This document shows, piece by piece, positions 10,201-22,019 of a stretch of 64,000 bases of DNA. Position 1 is the first letter of the stretch; each line of letters begins with the position of its first letter. The DNA is from Callipepla californica brunnescens (taxonomy: Eukaryota; Chordata; Aves; Galliformes; Odontophoridae). The translations under genes and the position numbers were made by a program. The notes beneath the pieces are model-generated. The model was not told the origin of the DNA, did no database searches, and worked only from the letters and a program-made list of their open reading frames with translations. The DNA lies in the NCBI GenBank assembly GCA_023055505.1, contig JALIRH010000031.1, positions 3,548,123-3,612,122 of the forward strand. The letters run 5' to 3'.

Positions 10201-11677
10201 AGTTCTTAAGTCTCTAATGGATGTAAAGGCATGTCATGGAAAGGGAGCTCCATCTCTGTTGTTGAATTCAGTAGCAGTTATACAGAAATCTGAAAGCAGA
10301 ATGTAGCCTTCACGGCTATGGGCAATAATTGATACATTCCATGGTACAAAAATATGGAAACCAACTTATTTGATGCAACTGGCGCAAGTGTGCTTGTGGG
10401 TGGCCATTTACAAACACTGAAGTGTATTTATCTACAAAAGAAACTTCCAGGTTTTAGCTAAATCAGAAAAGATTGGAAAAGAGGGTTTTTTTGTTTCCCA
10501 TAAACACATCTGTCTGCTCGTCTATATACACTTACGCAGAAATTTCCAGTCACTCAAGTCTCCAGGGTGTTTGAAAATGTCTGAAGTCTCTTTAAAGAGC
10601 AGATTAGCATGTATCCTAAAAGTTAGACTGTAATACTATTTAACTGCTCTATTTTTCCATTATGGGCCTGTCAGCAGGAATATGTTGCCCTATAGTACAT
10701 GACAAGTGAAAATGCTGGTAACATTGTTTTTCATAGACAGAAAAAATACCAAAGAAGCAATTTCTTAGCTAAAATGTCACCTGTTAGATGTATAGGGCTC
10801 ACTATATTTTGTTGCCCTGGTAACGAATGGTGTAAAATGACTCCTTTGCAAAGCTCCATCAGAATGATTGCATCCTGTTTTTTCCATCATTTTACAAGAG
10901 GCTGTTTTCATTCTCCCTTCCCAGCCATATTAAGTGTAAAGAGATTGAATTACTGTGCTGTACCCTCTCCATCCGATGTGGATTTAAGAGTTGATATTGA
11001 TGTACTGAGAACTGCGTTCTTCTTCAAGAAAAAAAGCTACAAATTATAATGAATTTGACTTTTATGTATCGACCGCTCAAGGAGTGAAGTAGTGTTTCTG
11101 CACCCAGGGGATAGACATGGCATGATCAGCATTTTTCACTCGAACGAATCCAATTGATAAAGCAATATACTCAGTGTCACTTTGCTTGATCTCCAGGTTT
11201 AACAATAGTCATGCTAAAAGTAGATACATTACTCCATAAATTTTCCTCATAAAAAATGTGCTAGCCATTGCTTTATACAGCTGCACTCTTTCCAACTTTC
11301 TACCAAGCAGGGCAGAAAACGACGATCAGAAATACTGTACCAAGAGCATCCAAGTGTGGGCAAGTGGACAATAAGTACTGGAAATACTCATGTACTTGAA
11401 GGTAGAAAAAAATGCAGGTCCTTTAGGTGGGCAGTGAAATATTTTCCTTTAGTATATATGCACCTTGAGACCAAAAACCACCATTTGCATACTTCTGCTT
11501 GAAGATGGCATTTCTGGACAGCTGCAGAACCAAGCAAAGAGTTGTTATGTGAGTATTAAGGATATGTAGACACATTTTCAGTATTTTCTAACAGTATGGT
11601 AACCTTAGACCAATAATTAATTTTCTTGGTTATACAAACAATTATTGTATTAGTCACTAAGACACAAATGCAATATT
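7223..11677. other. Unique sequence, no confirmed gene
   Basis: About 4.5 kb without recognisable interspersed repeats. Tandem TTAG/TAGT units occur near 7335-7355 and a purine-rich patch near 8461-8495. The segment 10.6-11.15 kb looks different from its surroundings: it is less repetitive and carries an RFX X-box match, annotated separately. No exon call can be supported. Confidence 0.5.
10811..10824 (+). promoter_or_regulatory. RFX X-box-like palindromic motif
   Basis: GTTGCCCTGGTAAC fits the RFX family consensus GTNRCC-N(0-3)-RGYAAC with both half-sites and a 2-base spacer. RFX factors bind such sites in promoters and enhancers of ciliary and immune genes. The motif match is direct; that it is bound in this genome is inference. 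It lies in unique sequence about 850 bases from the nearest transposon. Confidence 0.45.
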
Positions 11678-12445
11678 ACAGAATCACAGAATCATAAGGG
11701 TTGGAAGGGATCTCTGGAAATCATCTAGTCCACTTCCACTCCTAAGAAGCTGTTCCCTAGAGCAGATTGCACAGGAATGTGTCCTAGCAGATTTTGCATT
11801 TATGCAGAGAAGGAGATTCTACAATATCTCTGGGCAGCCTGTTCCAGTGCTCCGTCACTCTCAAAGTGAATGAGTTTTTCATCATAGTCAGATGGAACTT
11901 CCATGTCCTTGTTTGCGTCCATTGCAGCTTGTCCTGTCACTGGACACCACTGAAAAGGAGTTGTTCCATCCACTTGATACCCACACTTTAGCTATTTATA
12001 AGCACTGATGAGATCCCCTCTCAGTCTTCACTTCTCCAGACTGGACAGCCCCAGGTCTCTCTGCCTCCCCTCAGATGGAAGATGCTCCAGGCTTTTTATC
12101 ATCTCTGTAGACCTCCACTGAGCTCTCTCTAGAAGATCCTTGTCTTTCTTGAACTGATGAGCCCAGAACTGGACACATCACTCCAGATGTGACCTCACCA
12201 GCACAAAGCAGAGGGGCAGGATCACCACCCTCGACCTGCTGGCCGCACTCTACTTAATGCATCCCAAGTTACCACTAGCCTATTGGGCACAAGGGCACAC
12301 TGCTGGCTCATAGCCAACCTGCTGTTCACCAGAACACCCAGGTCCCACTCAGCTTCTCTCCAGCAGGTCAATCCCTAATCTGTAGTGACACATGCAGTTA
12401 TTCCTCCCCAGGTGTAAGATTCTACACTTGCCCTTACCACACGTT
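11678..12445 (-). mobile_element. CR1 LINE, 3' portion (antisense)
   Basis: About 770 bp of CR1 on the minus strand. The left edge is the reverse complement of the octamer tail (ACAGAATCACAGAATCATAA) followed by GGGTTGGAAGGGATCTCTGG. The copy extends further 5' than the one at 0.7 kb: it includes the CCCAGAACTGGACAC block, a stretch around 12190-12300 with ACTGCTGGCTCATAGCC, and a terminal TACACTTGCCCTTACC block. It is 5'-truncated with several substitutions and has no usable open frame. Reading it on the minus strand gives C-terminal ORF2 and 3' UTR. Confidence 0.94.
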
Positions 12446-12861
12446 TCTTACTTAAAGAGAATATGTTATTCCTGCAATTTACAAATTCCATTTGAGGGAC
12501 AGATGAAGATTCTCATATGCATAGCAAAATAAAAGCAACAACAACTACAGTAATAACTGTAATTCCTAAGAACTAACAAAACGATGTCTGGATTAAGAGC
12601 AGCTGATGTAGTGTTCATCTTCATAGCGTTTTGTTCCCCTCAGAAGCTGTATTTGGTTTAAGTGCTGCCATTTATACTTTTTTTTTCTTTTTTTTTACTC
12701 TGCTGTAATGATGGCCTAGATGACAATCTTCTCCCTTTGAGGGAGCTGGTATAAGAGCTTTTTCATTTTGTGCTCAATCACTGAAAACATCCCTCATCCA
12801 TATTTTAGGGAAGTTGAAGGCTGCCACGCATTACTGCCCTGTAAAAATATTTCTTTTGCAG
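12446..12861. other. Unique sequence with T-rich tract
   Basis: About 400 bases without transposon or gene signature, apart from a T-rich tract near 12679-12697. The end of the stretch is a pyrimidine-rich run leading into a CAG at 12859-12861, which looks like a splice acceptor (see next entry). Confidence 0.5.
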
Positions 12862-12975
12862 GATTATGGCACCAGGAGGAACTGACAAGCATGGAGAGTC
12901 CTTTCTGGAACGCGTCACACCTTGTGGGCTCGGGCGGTCAGCTGAGAAATTTCAGGGTGGCCAGGAGTTTGGGAG
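12862..12975 (+). CDS. Candidate internal exon, unrecognised product
   Basis: A 114-bp segment bounded by acceptor-like TTTCTTTTGCAG and donor-like GAG/GTAGGG. Read from its second base it is fully open for 37 codons, beginning IMAPGGTDKHGESFLERV and ending FQGGQEFG, with two bases left over. Its length is divisible by three, so it would be a phase-symmetric cassette. It is GC-richer than its flanks and keeps several CpGs, which is unusual in this AT-rich window. Against it: a second frame is also open across the region, the donor is not optimal, and I do not recognise the peptide. A conserved noncoding element is an equal alternative. Confidence 0.25.
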
Positions 12976-13786
12976 GTAGGGCACATATCAGAGAAAGAAA
13001 TGCTGTGAATGGCTGGAGAAGCAGAAAGAGCAGAAGCACAGTGAGAAATAAAAACCTGGTCTAATCTCCCTCACCTTTGAGATGTTGCTGCTTGTTGCTC
13101 TCTTGGCTGAAAGAAGCTTCTTCCCTGCCTTCATGGCCCTAATATGAAGGCAGTGATTTATGTTTTGGATTCATGAACACACTGTGCTTGTACCAAATTT
13201 TACTGCTGCTCTCTTCAGAAGCAAAAAGGCTGACAGCCACCTTTATGCAGCTCTAGGTTAGATTTTTATTTATCATTTTTCCTAGCTGGAGAGAATGAGG
13301 CAGACAGAAGGATGGAGAGAGAAACATTTCTTTTTTTCCTCTAGGGTAATTGGACCACCTGCCTGCAATCATCTCTGACCTTTGGATAAATAGAGGACTC
13401 CACTTTGGTGTGCTTGTGCAATCCTTCAGTATTCATGAGCACAAGTAAGATTCACTTTTAAAAAAAGGGAAATTTCTCTGTTGCGATAATTAAATAGTGA
13501 CTACGAACCCTACCATAACAAAACTCCTCAATGGAAAATGAACCTTGCATCGTTTTTGCCTGCCAACGGGGAGGGAACGTGTAAATGTGGATAAGTATTC
13601 ATTATACAAACACACTGACAAATGTAGTCTTTCTTTGCCTCTATTCACTGTGTTCTTTCACAGTGAAGCAGTACAATTGTCTTCCTGAAACCTCAGTATC
13701 CCTCTTTTCCACCCCTTTTTCCCCTGGAAGGTCATTTTAAGATCTCTTTTGACAGGTTCAGCAGATCTCATAATAAATCATCTTGT

Positions 13787-13807
13787 ACACACACACACAC
13801 ACACACA
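13787..13807. repeat. (AC)n microsatellite
   Basis: About ten AC units preceded by CTTGT. Confidence 0.95.
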
Positions 13808-14433
13808 GGCACAGCACCTAATCAGGATGTTGCTGGCTAATTTAGCCCCACTGATTTGATATAACTGGATAGAGTTTTATGATTCTCTTTGATTGTAAAT
13901 ATGTCTGCACTCATTCACAGCCTGGGAAAGCTGGAGGGCCATTACATCTTAATTGGGTAATTTCTTTTTAAATCTCTGCAGGCTAGGTTGCTGCTTCCGC
14001 AGCGATCTGGGCCAGGGCACCACTTCCAGCCCTTGCCTAACTCCAGAAAATTCTGGACATATCTCTCCCACCTATTCCTTTTGATTATTAGTAGTCCTTA
14101 AAGAATGCGTAATTGATTTTTTGGGGAGCATGGAGAGAAGCCTGGTAGCCGGTGGTAAGTTCATATATTGAAGGAGTATGTGACAGCCCTGCAGAACTCA
14201 GGTTGGTTGGGGTGGGGTGGAGTGAACTGAGAAGTCTAGATGCAGACATTACTGGAGAATACACCCCTGCCTGTGAAAGGCGATTGGAATTAACCTTGGT
14301 GCTTTTTCATTCCCAGACTTCAAGAGGAGAAAGTTCAGTTCTATGCAGTGGAAGTACAGTAGTTATTGACATGCATTCCAATAAGACAGTACAAAAGGAA
14401 ATTATTCAACTATTTACTTATACGCAGGCACTT

Positions 14434-14435
<2 letters not shown>

Positions 14436-14473
<38 letters not shown>
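14436..14473. repeat. (AC)n microsatellite
   Basis: About nineteen uninterrupted AC units, also preceded by CTTGT. It is long enough to be length-polymorphic. Confidence 0.95.
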
Positions 14474-14475
<2 letters not shown>

Positions 14476-16475
14476 TCCCTTTCATATTTTCCTTTTACTT
14501 TATTTTTTATTGTATTCAACAGATTTTTGCCCAGAAATAAGCAAAGAAAACCAAGGATTTATTGCAGTTGCTACATCTTATGTCACTGTTACAGAAAAGA
14601 TTCTGCTACCTCTGTATATTATGTTATTTGCTGTAAATGTGGCTATGGAATGGTAGAAAGCTATTGACAAACTACATAGGATGTATCTTTTCATTCATAC
14701 ACATCCAGATTAAATCTATCCAAGGCTATTAACAGCCACTGTCACCTGTGCTGGTAAGACTTTTTGTTGGTCTCAGTTTAGTTTCAGCTAGCAAAGGAAG
14801 TGCTTTCCACCAAAATGCAACCATTACACTTTGCACTTTATTAACAGAATAAAGAGCAAGAGGCAAAGGAGTCTGACGAACTTACTCAGTAATGTGGTGC
14901 CTCAGAGGGAACGAGGCACACAAGTGTGTCAGGACTGGAAAAAAGCTATGAATTGATTTGACAGATAACTACAGATCAAGCCTGTACAACCAAAACATGT
15001 CATTACAGTTTAACTTATTTACACTGTTCGAATTTTGGTTTAGGAAAAAATGAACATACAGTTCTTAACTATTGTAGATTGTATGACAAAATCTAACTCT
15101 CTAAATGCTTCAGGTTGCATGGTGACAGTGACAGAAGCAGTAGAGTGCATGCACTGTTTTTGTAAGAAAAAGGACCAGGGAGTGGAAAATCACGGGTTGT
15201 GATTCCCACAACTGCTGAATCTACTCAGTAAATTATTTTTTTCTTTAAAAAGAGCCAGCAATCAGTGCTGATTGAAATACCTTTGAATGTAGTTATAATG
15301 AAATTCCATTTCTCGCCTATACCAGAGTTGCAACCATTGTTGGTAATGGTCTCCTTCAGAGCAATACAGTTATTGCTGCATTGGGAGGTACCATGGGAAG
15401 CAGAGGCAGGTGATCCCTGAATACAGTTTAACAATAAGAGTTTGCTGTGGAGTCATACCCTTGGCTTGTCTGCTTGCTTTCTGGATCTGTCCTGAGGAAG
15501 GGAGAATAATCTAGGCATGTTCTGCATGAACAATAAAGAAACCACTTGATAAGAGTATTTTTATTTTCAAAATGACAATTTGCAAAATTGTACTTTGCTG
15601 TTGAGATCCCTAGTATTATCCTGTACACATTATAGATTGTTTTAGATATTGGGTCAGTTTTTAACATATTGTGGCAGGTCAGATAAAATCTGTTTTCGAA
15701 TGCACTGTGGTTTAACACTGATGGCAGCTAAGCATCAGAAAGCCTCCCTCGCTGCTCTTCGTCAGGATGGAGGGGTGGGGATTGGAGAGAAAATTACATG
15801 GAGGAAATGGAAAGAAATAAAGCTTGCAGGTTTAAGATAGGAGCAGCATAATGAGAGAAAAATTCAAAGGCCAAATGGAACCAAAAGGAGAAAAAAATTA
15901 TTCTCTTCTTCCCATCATCAAAGGATATTCAACAACTTCTTAGGAAACAGTGCCTCAATACATCTAGTGGTTGCTTGGTAAGACAAATATTTTCATAAGG
16001 CTTTCAAATGCTTTAATAAGCAAAAAGAGACTTCAATCTCAAAATTAAATTAAATTAAATTTAAAAAAAAAATTGAGGGGATGAGAAAGAAGGACTGTGA
16101 TAGTTTCATGGTAGTATTGTGCCAATAACAGTTCAATTTCACTATGCCACTTTTTCACTTCTCCTCTTCAACAGAACAGGAAAAAAAAAAATACAACAAA
16201 AAAAATTCTTGAGCGTTGAGATTCAGATCAGGAGATCACTCGCCAATTGCTGTAATGTACAAAACAGGCACAATGTAGGGAGATTCATATAATCTATTGT
16301 CTTTTAATATTAGCAAGAGCAGCAAGAACTAAAACCACTTTCCCCTATTCACCTTCATCTACCTCTTTCCCTCAAGCAGCACAGGGACTTCTCTCTGCCA
16401 CCCTCCTTGCTCCACATCGGTCTCTCCCAGCGGGTACCATACTTCCTGAGCTGGTGCTCAGCAGGATTTCCACAG

Positions 16476-16497
16476 ACTACAGCTCCCAGAACATTGC
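16476..16497 (+). promoter_or_regulatory. ZNF143/SBS-like motif
   Basis: ACTACAGCTCCCAG followed by AACATTGC resembles the ZNF143 (SBS) consensus ACTACAATTCCCAGAATGC, a motif found mainly in promoters and loop anchors. It sits in a locally GC-richer island of about 250 bases (16.35-16.6 kb). The match in the first 14 bases is good and weaker after that. Binding is inferred. Confidence 0.35.
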
Positions 16498-16541
16498 CCC
16501 AGCTTGGCCCACCCTCAAACCACGACTCCTCACAGGGCACT

Positions 16542-16561
16542 CCCATGGGGCACCCCATGGG
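16542..16561. repeat. Perfect 9-bp inverted repeat
   Basis: CCCATGGGG, then CA, then CCCCATGGG: perfect arms with a 2-base loop. Each arm also contains the palindrome CCCATGGG. It lies about 50 bases after the ZNF143-like motif in the same GC-richer island. Confidence 0.9.
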
Positions 16562-19500
16562 CTGTGCCTTCTTTAGGCCTCAGCCACTATGTTTTGTCAA
16601 AGGAACACAGAATTAGAAGCAGACATGTTACTCTAATCACTTAAATCATTTCCTTCGTTCAGAGTTGTAACGGACCTGCAGTAAGTAACAGGTGATTTTT
16701 GTTGTTACTAGAGAGGATAAAAAATTAGGTCCTTTCCTCATTTAGCTTCAGTTTAAAGGTTATTGCCTGCCAGTTATGTTTTTTAGTTTCCTATGTGATT
16801 ATAAACACAAAAGAGCTTTGAATGACACACAATGAAAGGGTACATCTGACTGTCATGTTTTCAGCCCTGATAACATGAAGTGCTTCCTGCATCAACTCCA
16901 GGGCTCAGTTCTGTTATTTTCATAAAGAAGTTTGCCTGAATCAGTGATCTTTTGTCTCCTTAGAAATCCAGTTACTGAAGAACAAAATATCCTGAAAAAT
17001 AGATCTCTTTTTCTAGTAGGCTTTTCCAACCATTAGCATGCACTTTTTGGCCTTGTAAAATACTCTTCACTATCTTTGAAGCAAGGCTCCCTGTCTGACT
17101 CTGGTAATACCAGAGCATCCCATTCTTGTATCCTACAGCAGTCTGGTCTCAGTAATGAGGAGCTGCTGAGGAAGGGCCCACAACCCAACTAGTCAGCAGA
17201 AAGAGAGAGGCATTTAGTTGAGACTATTTATTTCATTTCAATGAAGGCTAAGGTAGGTCAAAAGAATTGCTCATTATGTGTGCCACCTTTCTAAAGGGAC
17301 TGTAAAAAGAGTTTTGAGAACCAGGTCTGATATAAACATATACTTTGCAAAAATCTGGAGTTACTGAGGTGAATCCACCACGGTTTTTGCTGAAAGGTTC
17401 CAGATAAAGTCAACAGGAGTGATGTGTCAGAAACTTATCTTGGCAATGCATTGCTCTGAGGACTGTTAGAGTAAATTAGCAGTAGGAACTAGCAATTTCA
17501 CAACGGTAATCTCCTGCCTAAAAAACTGTGTACTTAAAAAATTATACCATCCCAAACAATAAAGAAAAAACACAGAAACTCTTGTGTTGGTGTGTCCATA
17601 TTTTAAACTAGTGTGTCTGCTTAAGTAATCCCTACAGGAAAGCCAGAGAAATTAATAGTTTCCTGACTAACATTCTAGTGACTTCAGAAGATGTCTTGGC
17701 AGTCTCTTTGTACTGTAGTGGTATTTTCCTTTTCCCTTTGAGTAGAAGTGGTGGAAGCCGTTTAAATGACTTGTGCATTAATGATTAAGTTGGGGACCAG
17801 GACCTGGATTGTCCTTCGTATTTCTACTTCCATCATGCTTAAAGAGAGCTCCAAGGTCTTTCATTTTTGCTTGTGAGACAGTATCCTGCTTGGCCTTAGA
17901 GAAATGCAAAACAAGTAGTACTGGTGGCTACATCCTGAAGCAAATTTCAAACCAGAAAGGAGCCACGCACTTCTAATAATAAGGGTGATATTAAAAGTAT
18001 AAGCTTTTGCCAAAACACAAGTTATGCTTGTTAGATGTAAATTAATGAGATGAAGACATGTAACTTGATGTCGTTTACAAGTTGAGATGAGATGATCTAG
18101 TAGTTCCTTCTTCTCGTGTTTCTTCAGAGGTGTGAAACTTACCATTAAGGCATGACTTCTGAGAAAATGTTGTACTTCTTTCTTTTCCTTGACCTATTTT
18201 CTATCTGTCCACACTATCTTGCAAAAGTGCATCTCCCACTAATTCCAGTAATGGATACCTCACCTGATTCTGCTTCCAAAGCAGCACAGATATTGGAAAT
18301 GGGCAGAAATTGTTTTCTGTGTTCTGCCTTCAAGCACCATACCACATGCAGATGACCCTAATTGATGGTCTTGCCAAATTGCGTATTATCACTTGTTGGT
18401 TTTCATAATACTGAATCAGTCATTCTTGCAGCAGTGCATTGTCTTTCAGCATCATTTCCTGAGACATTTAGCCAAGAAAGTTTAGGACATAAGTGGGTAG
18501 AAACCTAGTGGCTGCTCTCCATTACTCTCTGATGAGTCATTAATTATGCAAAGATGACTGAGATCCTTGTACCTTGAAACGCTCAAATCCTACATTTTAT
18601 ACAGGTCTAAGTGACCCAGAACTCAGATGCCAGGAGTCAATTTCCTGCAAAGGAGTGGGTTATAATGAAGTTGCATAGCACTGCATTAGGTATCTTTGTT
18701 TTAGGCCATAAAAATAGCAGGCAAAATTTATCCCCTCCCATAAAAAGTTTGAAAAGGCCCAGAATCATGATGGCTTTCAGAACTGAGGGTTTTATCTGTC
18801 AAGAACTTCTTGTGAGAAACAATTAATTTTCTGATCTAGATGTTATAAGTCTTTGCAGAAATAATCTTTTGTCTGCAGTTTTAAAAGAGAAGTAAAGAGA
18901 TGTTTTATTTACAGCTGACCTTAATGAAAACAAGACTGACTTTTCCCGCAACAGTCAAGAAAGGAAGAAGAGAAAGCATGGAAGGTGTACATTTTAAAGT
19001 ATAGTCTTCCTTCAAGATGGCAGAATTTGTGTTTGAGCTACTGACCTTATTTATATTTCATGTATTGTCAAAAGATGAGAGCCATCTTCATGAAGAATTT
19101 TTACTTCTTTCTAACTTTGTTTCTCGGTTCTCCATATGGAATGCAGGAAAGAGCTTTCTTATTTATCTTTTTTTCCAGACACCTGCCTGAAGCTGGTCAA
19201 AGCTGAGAAGGGAACCACGGTTCTCAGTTTCTCATGGATTCCGACTTTTCTGAGATGTGGCTCCAGCCCAGTGAAAACACTGCAGAAATATGTGTGCTAG
19301 ATGTCACTGAGCTGGCTCATTCATTTGCTGAGACTCTCTGTTTCCATAGGGTTTTTCTATGTGCAGATCTGAAAATGCAGTCCGCTCCTGAATTTCTAGC
19401 TAGTAAGAGTACAATCCTTCAAATTAATTGATCTCATTTCCTGCCAGACTTCTGTGCTTATTAGCCAATGTGATGCCAGCTGTAGTTCCTTAAGTACATC

Positions 19501-20413
19501 AGAAACAAAGGGCTATTATTTCTGGATAAATTCCAGTAGGCTCATTAACTTCTTTTAAAAATTCCTTCTGCAATTATATTCAATAAGATTGTCTTAAATA
19601 TATATATATATATATATATATATTTCTTCATTGTACTGGTTTATGTATGAGTGTGCTTTGTGTCTCATCTTCCACACCAGAAGTGGCTGCATTTCTGAAA
19701 TAAAGAAAGTCAGCTATTTATTTTGAGTTTTCAAAATCATTTTGAGTTTTGCTGCTGAAATTAGTCGGAATAATTTTACTCCACCTATAATGCTTACAAG
19801 GATTGCCCATGTTTTGGACTACTTAGATGAAAAGTATCTTTAAATGGAAAAGGTTGCTATGTATGACATTTAGAAGAAAGAGCCTTTTAGATGAGGGTAG
19901 CGAGCAAGATTCTTAGATGGCAAATTGGCTTCTCCACTGAAAACTGGAAGTCAGTACAGTGTGTCCCAAAAGAAGATATCCCTCCCTTGCAACACACGGA
20001 CTTGTTTCCCCCTAATAAAAGATATTTTTAAGTAAAATATAGCATAATGCCTGAATTAGATTTTGCAAGAATGAGGAACACCATGAGTAATCATATTGCT
20101 TCAGGCATGATGGATGTTACTTTGTGCAACATTATTTTCTTGAGCTTCATGGACTGTGTACAGGCAGACAATGTAATCTATAATTGAACTAAACCATGTG
20201 AATGAGTTTGTTATGAGGCTAATATGGTAATAAGTATAATCTAGGAATTTGCTGTGGAAGAAAAAACCCAACCAAACAAAAAACAGGGTAGGGATATATT
20301 TCTTGCCTTTCTGGTGACGTGAGGATAAAAAAGGAGGGGAGGAATCCTCAATAAATGTATTTTTGAGCTAAATGGTGTTCCCTCACCACTTTCCTCATAT
20401 TATTTCCTTGCAG
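16562..20413. other. Unique sequence, no gene seen
   Basis: About 3.8 kb without recognised transposons. An AT dinucleotide run lies at 19598-19623. The open frames here have no splice or compositional support. The stretch ends in the acceptor-like pyrimidine run described in the next entry. Confidence 0.5.
19598..19623. repeat. (AT)n microsatellite
   Basis: About thirteen uninterrupted AT units. Confidence 0.95.
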
Positions 20414-20554
20414 CCGTGTAGCAGTCTGCAGTCATGTTGCTCGAGGTTGAACTGGCCGAAGCTCTTGCTCGGGAGGCAGCAGAGGGCAGTGCAGAGCTAA
20501 GCCTGGCGCTGCAATCTGAGCCGTGGTAGTAAATTTTCCTAGTTATTAAATAAA
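20414..20554 (+). CDS. Terminal-exon-like segment with 31-codon frame
   Basis: Starts after an acceptor-like ATTATTTCCTTGCAG (CAG at 20411-20413). ATG at 20434 opens a 31-codon frame ending in TAG at 20527-20529; the peptide is Ala/Glu/Leu rich (MLLEVELAEALAREAAEG at the N terminus) and would form an amphipathic helix. AATAAA follows at 20549-20554, only 20 bases after the stop. A TAG lies in frame upstream of the ATG, so if real this is either a 5' UTR plus start or a small terminal exon in another frame. The frame is GC-rich while the sequence after it is AT-rich. A CTCF-like core lies inside it. I do not recognise the peptide; a regulatory element that merely looks exonic is as likely. Confidence 0.25.
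20476..20489 (+). promoter_or_regulatory. CTCF-like core motif
   Basis: GCAGCAGAGGGCAG fits the CTCF core CCASYAGRKGGCRS at 13 of 14 positions (first C is G). CTCF sites of this kind act as insulators and loop anchors. It lies in a GC-rich patch inside otherwise AT-rich unique sequence. Occupancy is inferred. Confidence 0.4.
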
Positions 20555-22003
20555 ATCGTAGGGCTAATTTAGCCTCAGAGGAAATTAAACTGCTAATTAC
20601 ATGTATATAAACCACATAAAATGGGCCCAGTTGTTGCACCAAAAGAGAAAACAAAACAAAACAAAACAAAACAACTTTTTTGCTTGTATTTAAAATATCT
20701 TTTTTGGCAAGGGGTAGGAGTTTTGGAGATTTTGCGTGGGTTGTAAGGTATTGTGCATGGCTGTGCGTATGTATGTGTGTGCGTGCATGTGTTTATAAGA
20801 TTGAGTGTCTGTACTGAGAGAGCAATCTAACCATTTCCACAGCCCATCTCCTGCTGAGTAAACAATAGTGCTTTTTTCTCTTTCATTTATCCAAGCCAAT
20901 GTCTTTATAAATGCTGGATAATATGCCCTTGGGTAACATAAGGGCAAAGCTCTAATTGAATCAGGTCAAGACTCCACACATTATCTCTGATAGCACTTTT
21001 TAAAATGTAGCTTCCACTGTCAGATCATCTGCCTCTGAATCGCTGTATTGGAAGTAATTCTGACATTAAGAAATTAGCACTGGGGTTCTTATAAATATAC
21101 AGTTGGAAGAAATATTGGTTGGTGATGTCAAGCTTGCAATGATCTGTTAATAACACTGGTTGTTGTTAAAAACATCTCAGCCAGATCAATTGGATGTCTT
21201 ATGACTTCTAAATGTGTCTAAGGCTTAAGGAAGGATAAATATCTTGTGTTTCAGATCACTTGAAATTCTTTAGTACCATGAGATGTTTATTTCTTTTGCA
21301 TGTCTGTTCCTTTAAGATAATTGAAAACTGAGCACAAAACACAGTCCAAAGGATCAGAACAGATAATGTTTTTATTGAACGTCTCTGATTCAGCAGCCTG
21401 CATGGCTAAATGGTTAGATATTAAAACACATTTGGGGACTCACCCTTGTGTCTGCATCATGAAGCTTTGCTGATAGATGCCTGTTTCCAAACAGAATGAT
21501 TGAAGGTAACCTTCTGTCCTTATAGAGGTGGAGGACACTAGCACTTGTGTTCTGTTTTTCCTGTATGTCCTATTAATGTCTCTGACTGTTTCATGCCTGG
21601 AAAGATATGCAGTCTGTATCTAAAAGCGGAAGTGAAGAGCTACACTAAAAATGTTTTGAAAGCATGGAAATACTAAATTTTCATGGACTAACCCAATCAT
21701 TCTGTTTATGTCCTGTATTGTGCAGTGCAGTCACTTTAGGAAAAAGAGACAAAATCCTTCAGCACAGTAAGATTGTGTATTATTTCTTAGATTAAAAGAT
21801 TAACACTTCATACTCTTTTGCTCTCTGGTTGAGAATTTTTTTCACCTGCATAAGCAAACCTGACATATGCACAGATTGAATTTCGGGAGGTATATCTCAC
21901 ACTTACATATATTTTTTTCAATTTATTGTTCTAAGTCTTTTAAAGGTTTCTTGAAAAGATAATAATGAACCATTTTACTTATCAAGAGCTTTGAATCGAA
22001 GGC

Positions 22004-22019
22004 TTTTTTTTTTTTTTTT
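22004..22019. repeat. Poly-T tract
   Basis: Sixteen T residues ending in TTTA, in unique sequence. Confidence 0.85.

Larger units (their letters stand above)
12976..16475. other. Unique sequence with two CA repeats
   Basis: Holds CA microsatellites at 13787-13807 and 14436-14473 and a G-rich patch at 14201-14220. The rest is unique sequence with no transposon recognised. The longest open frame (14152-14667) owes its length to the CA repeat, which is open in several frames, and is not a credible gene. Confidence 0.5.

Noticed and set aside
14152..14667. A 171-codon open frame
   Set aside because: It runs through the CA repeat, which gives an open His/Thr stretch in several frames. No domain and no splice context.
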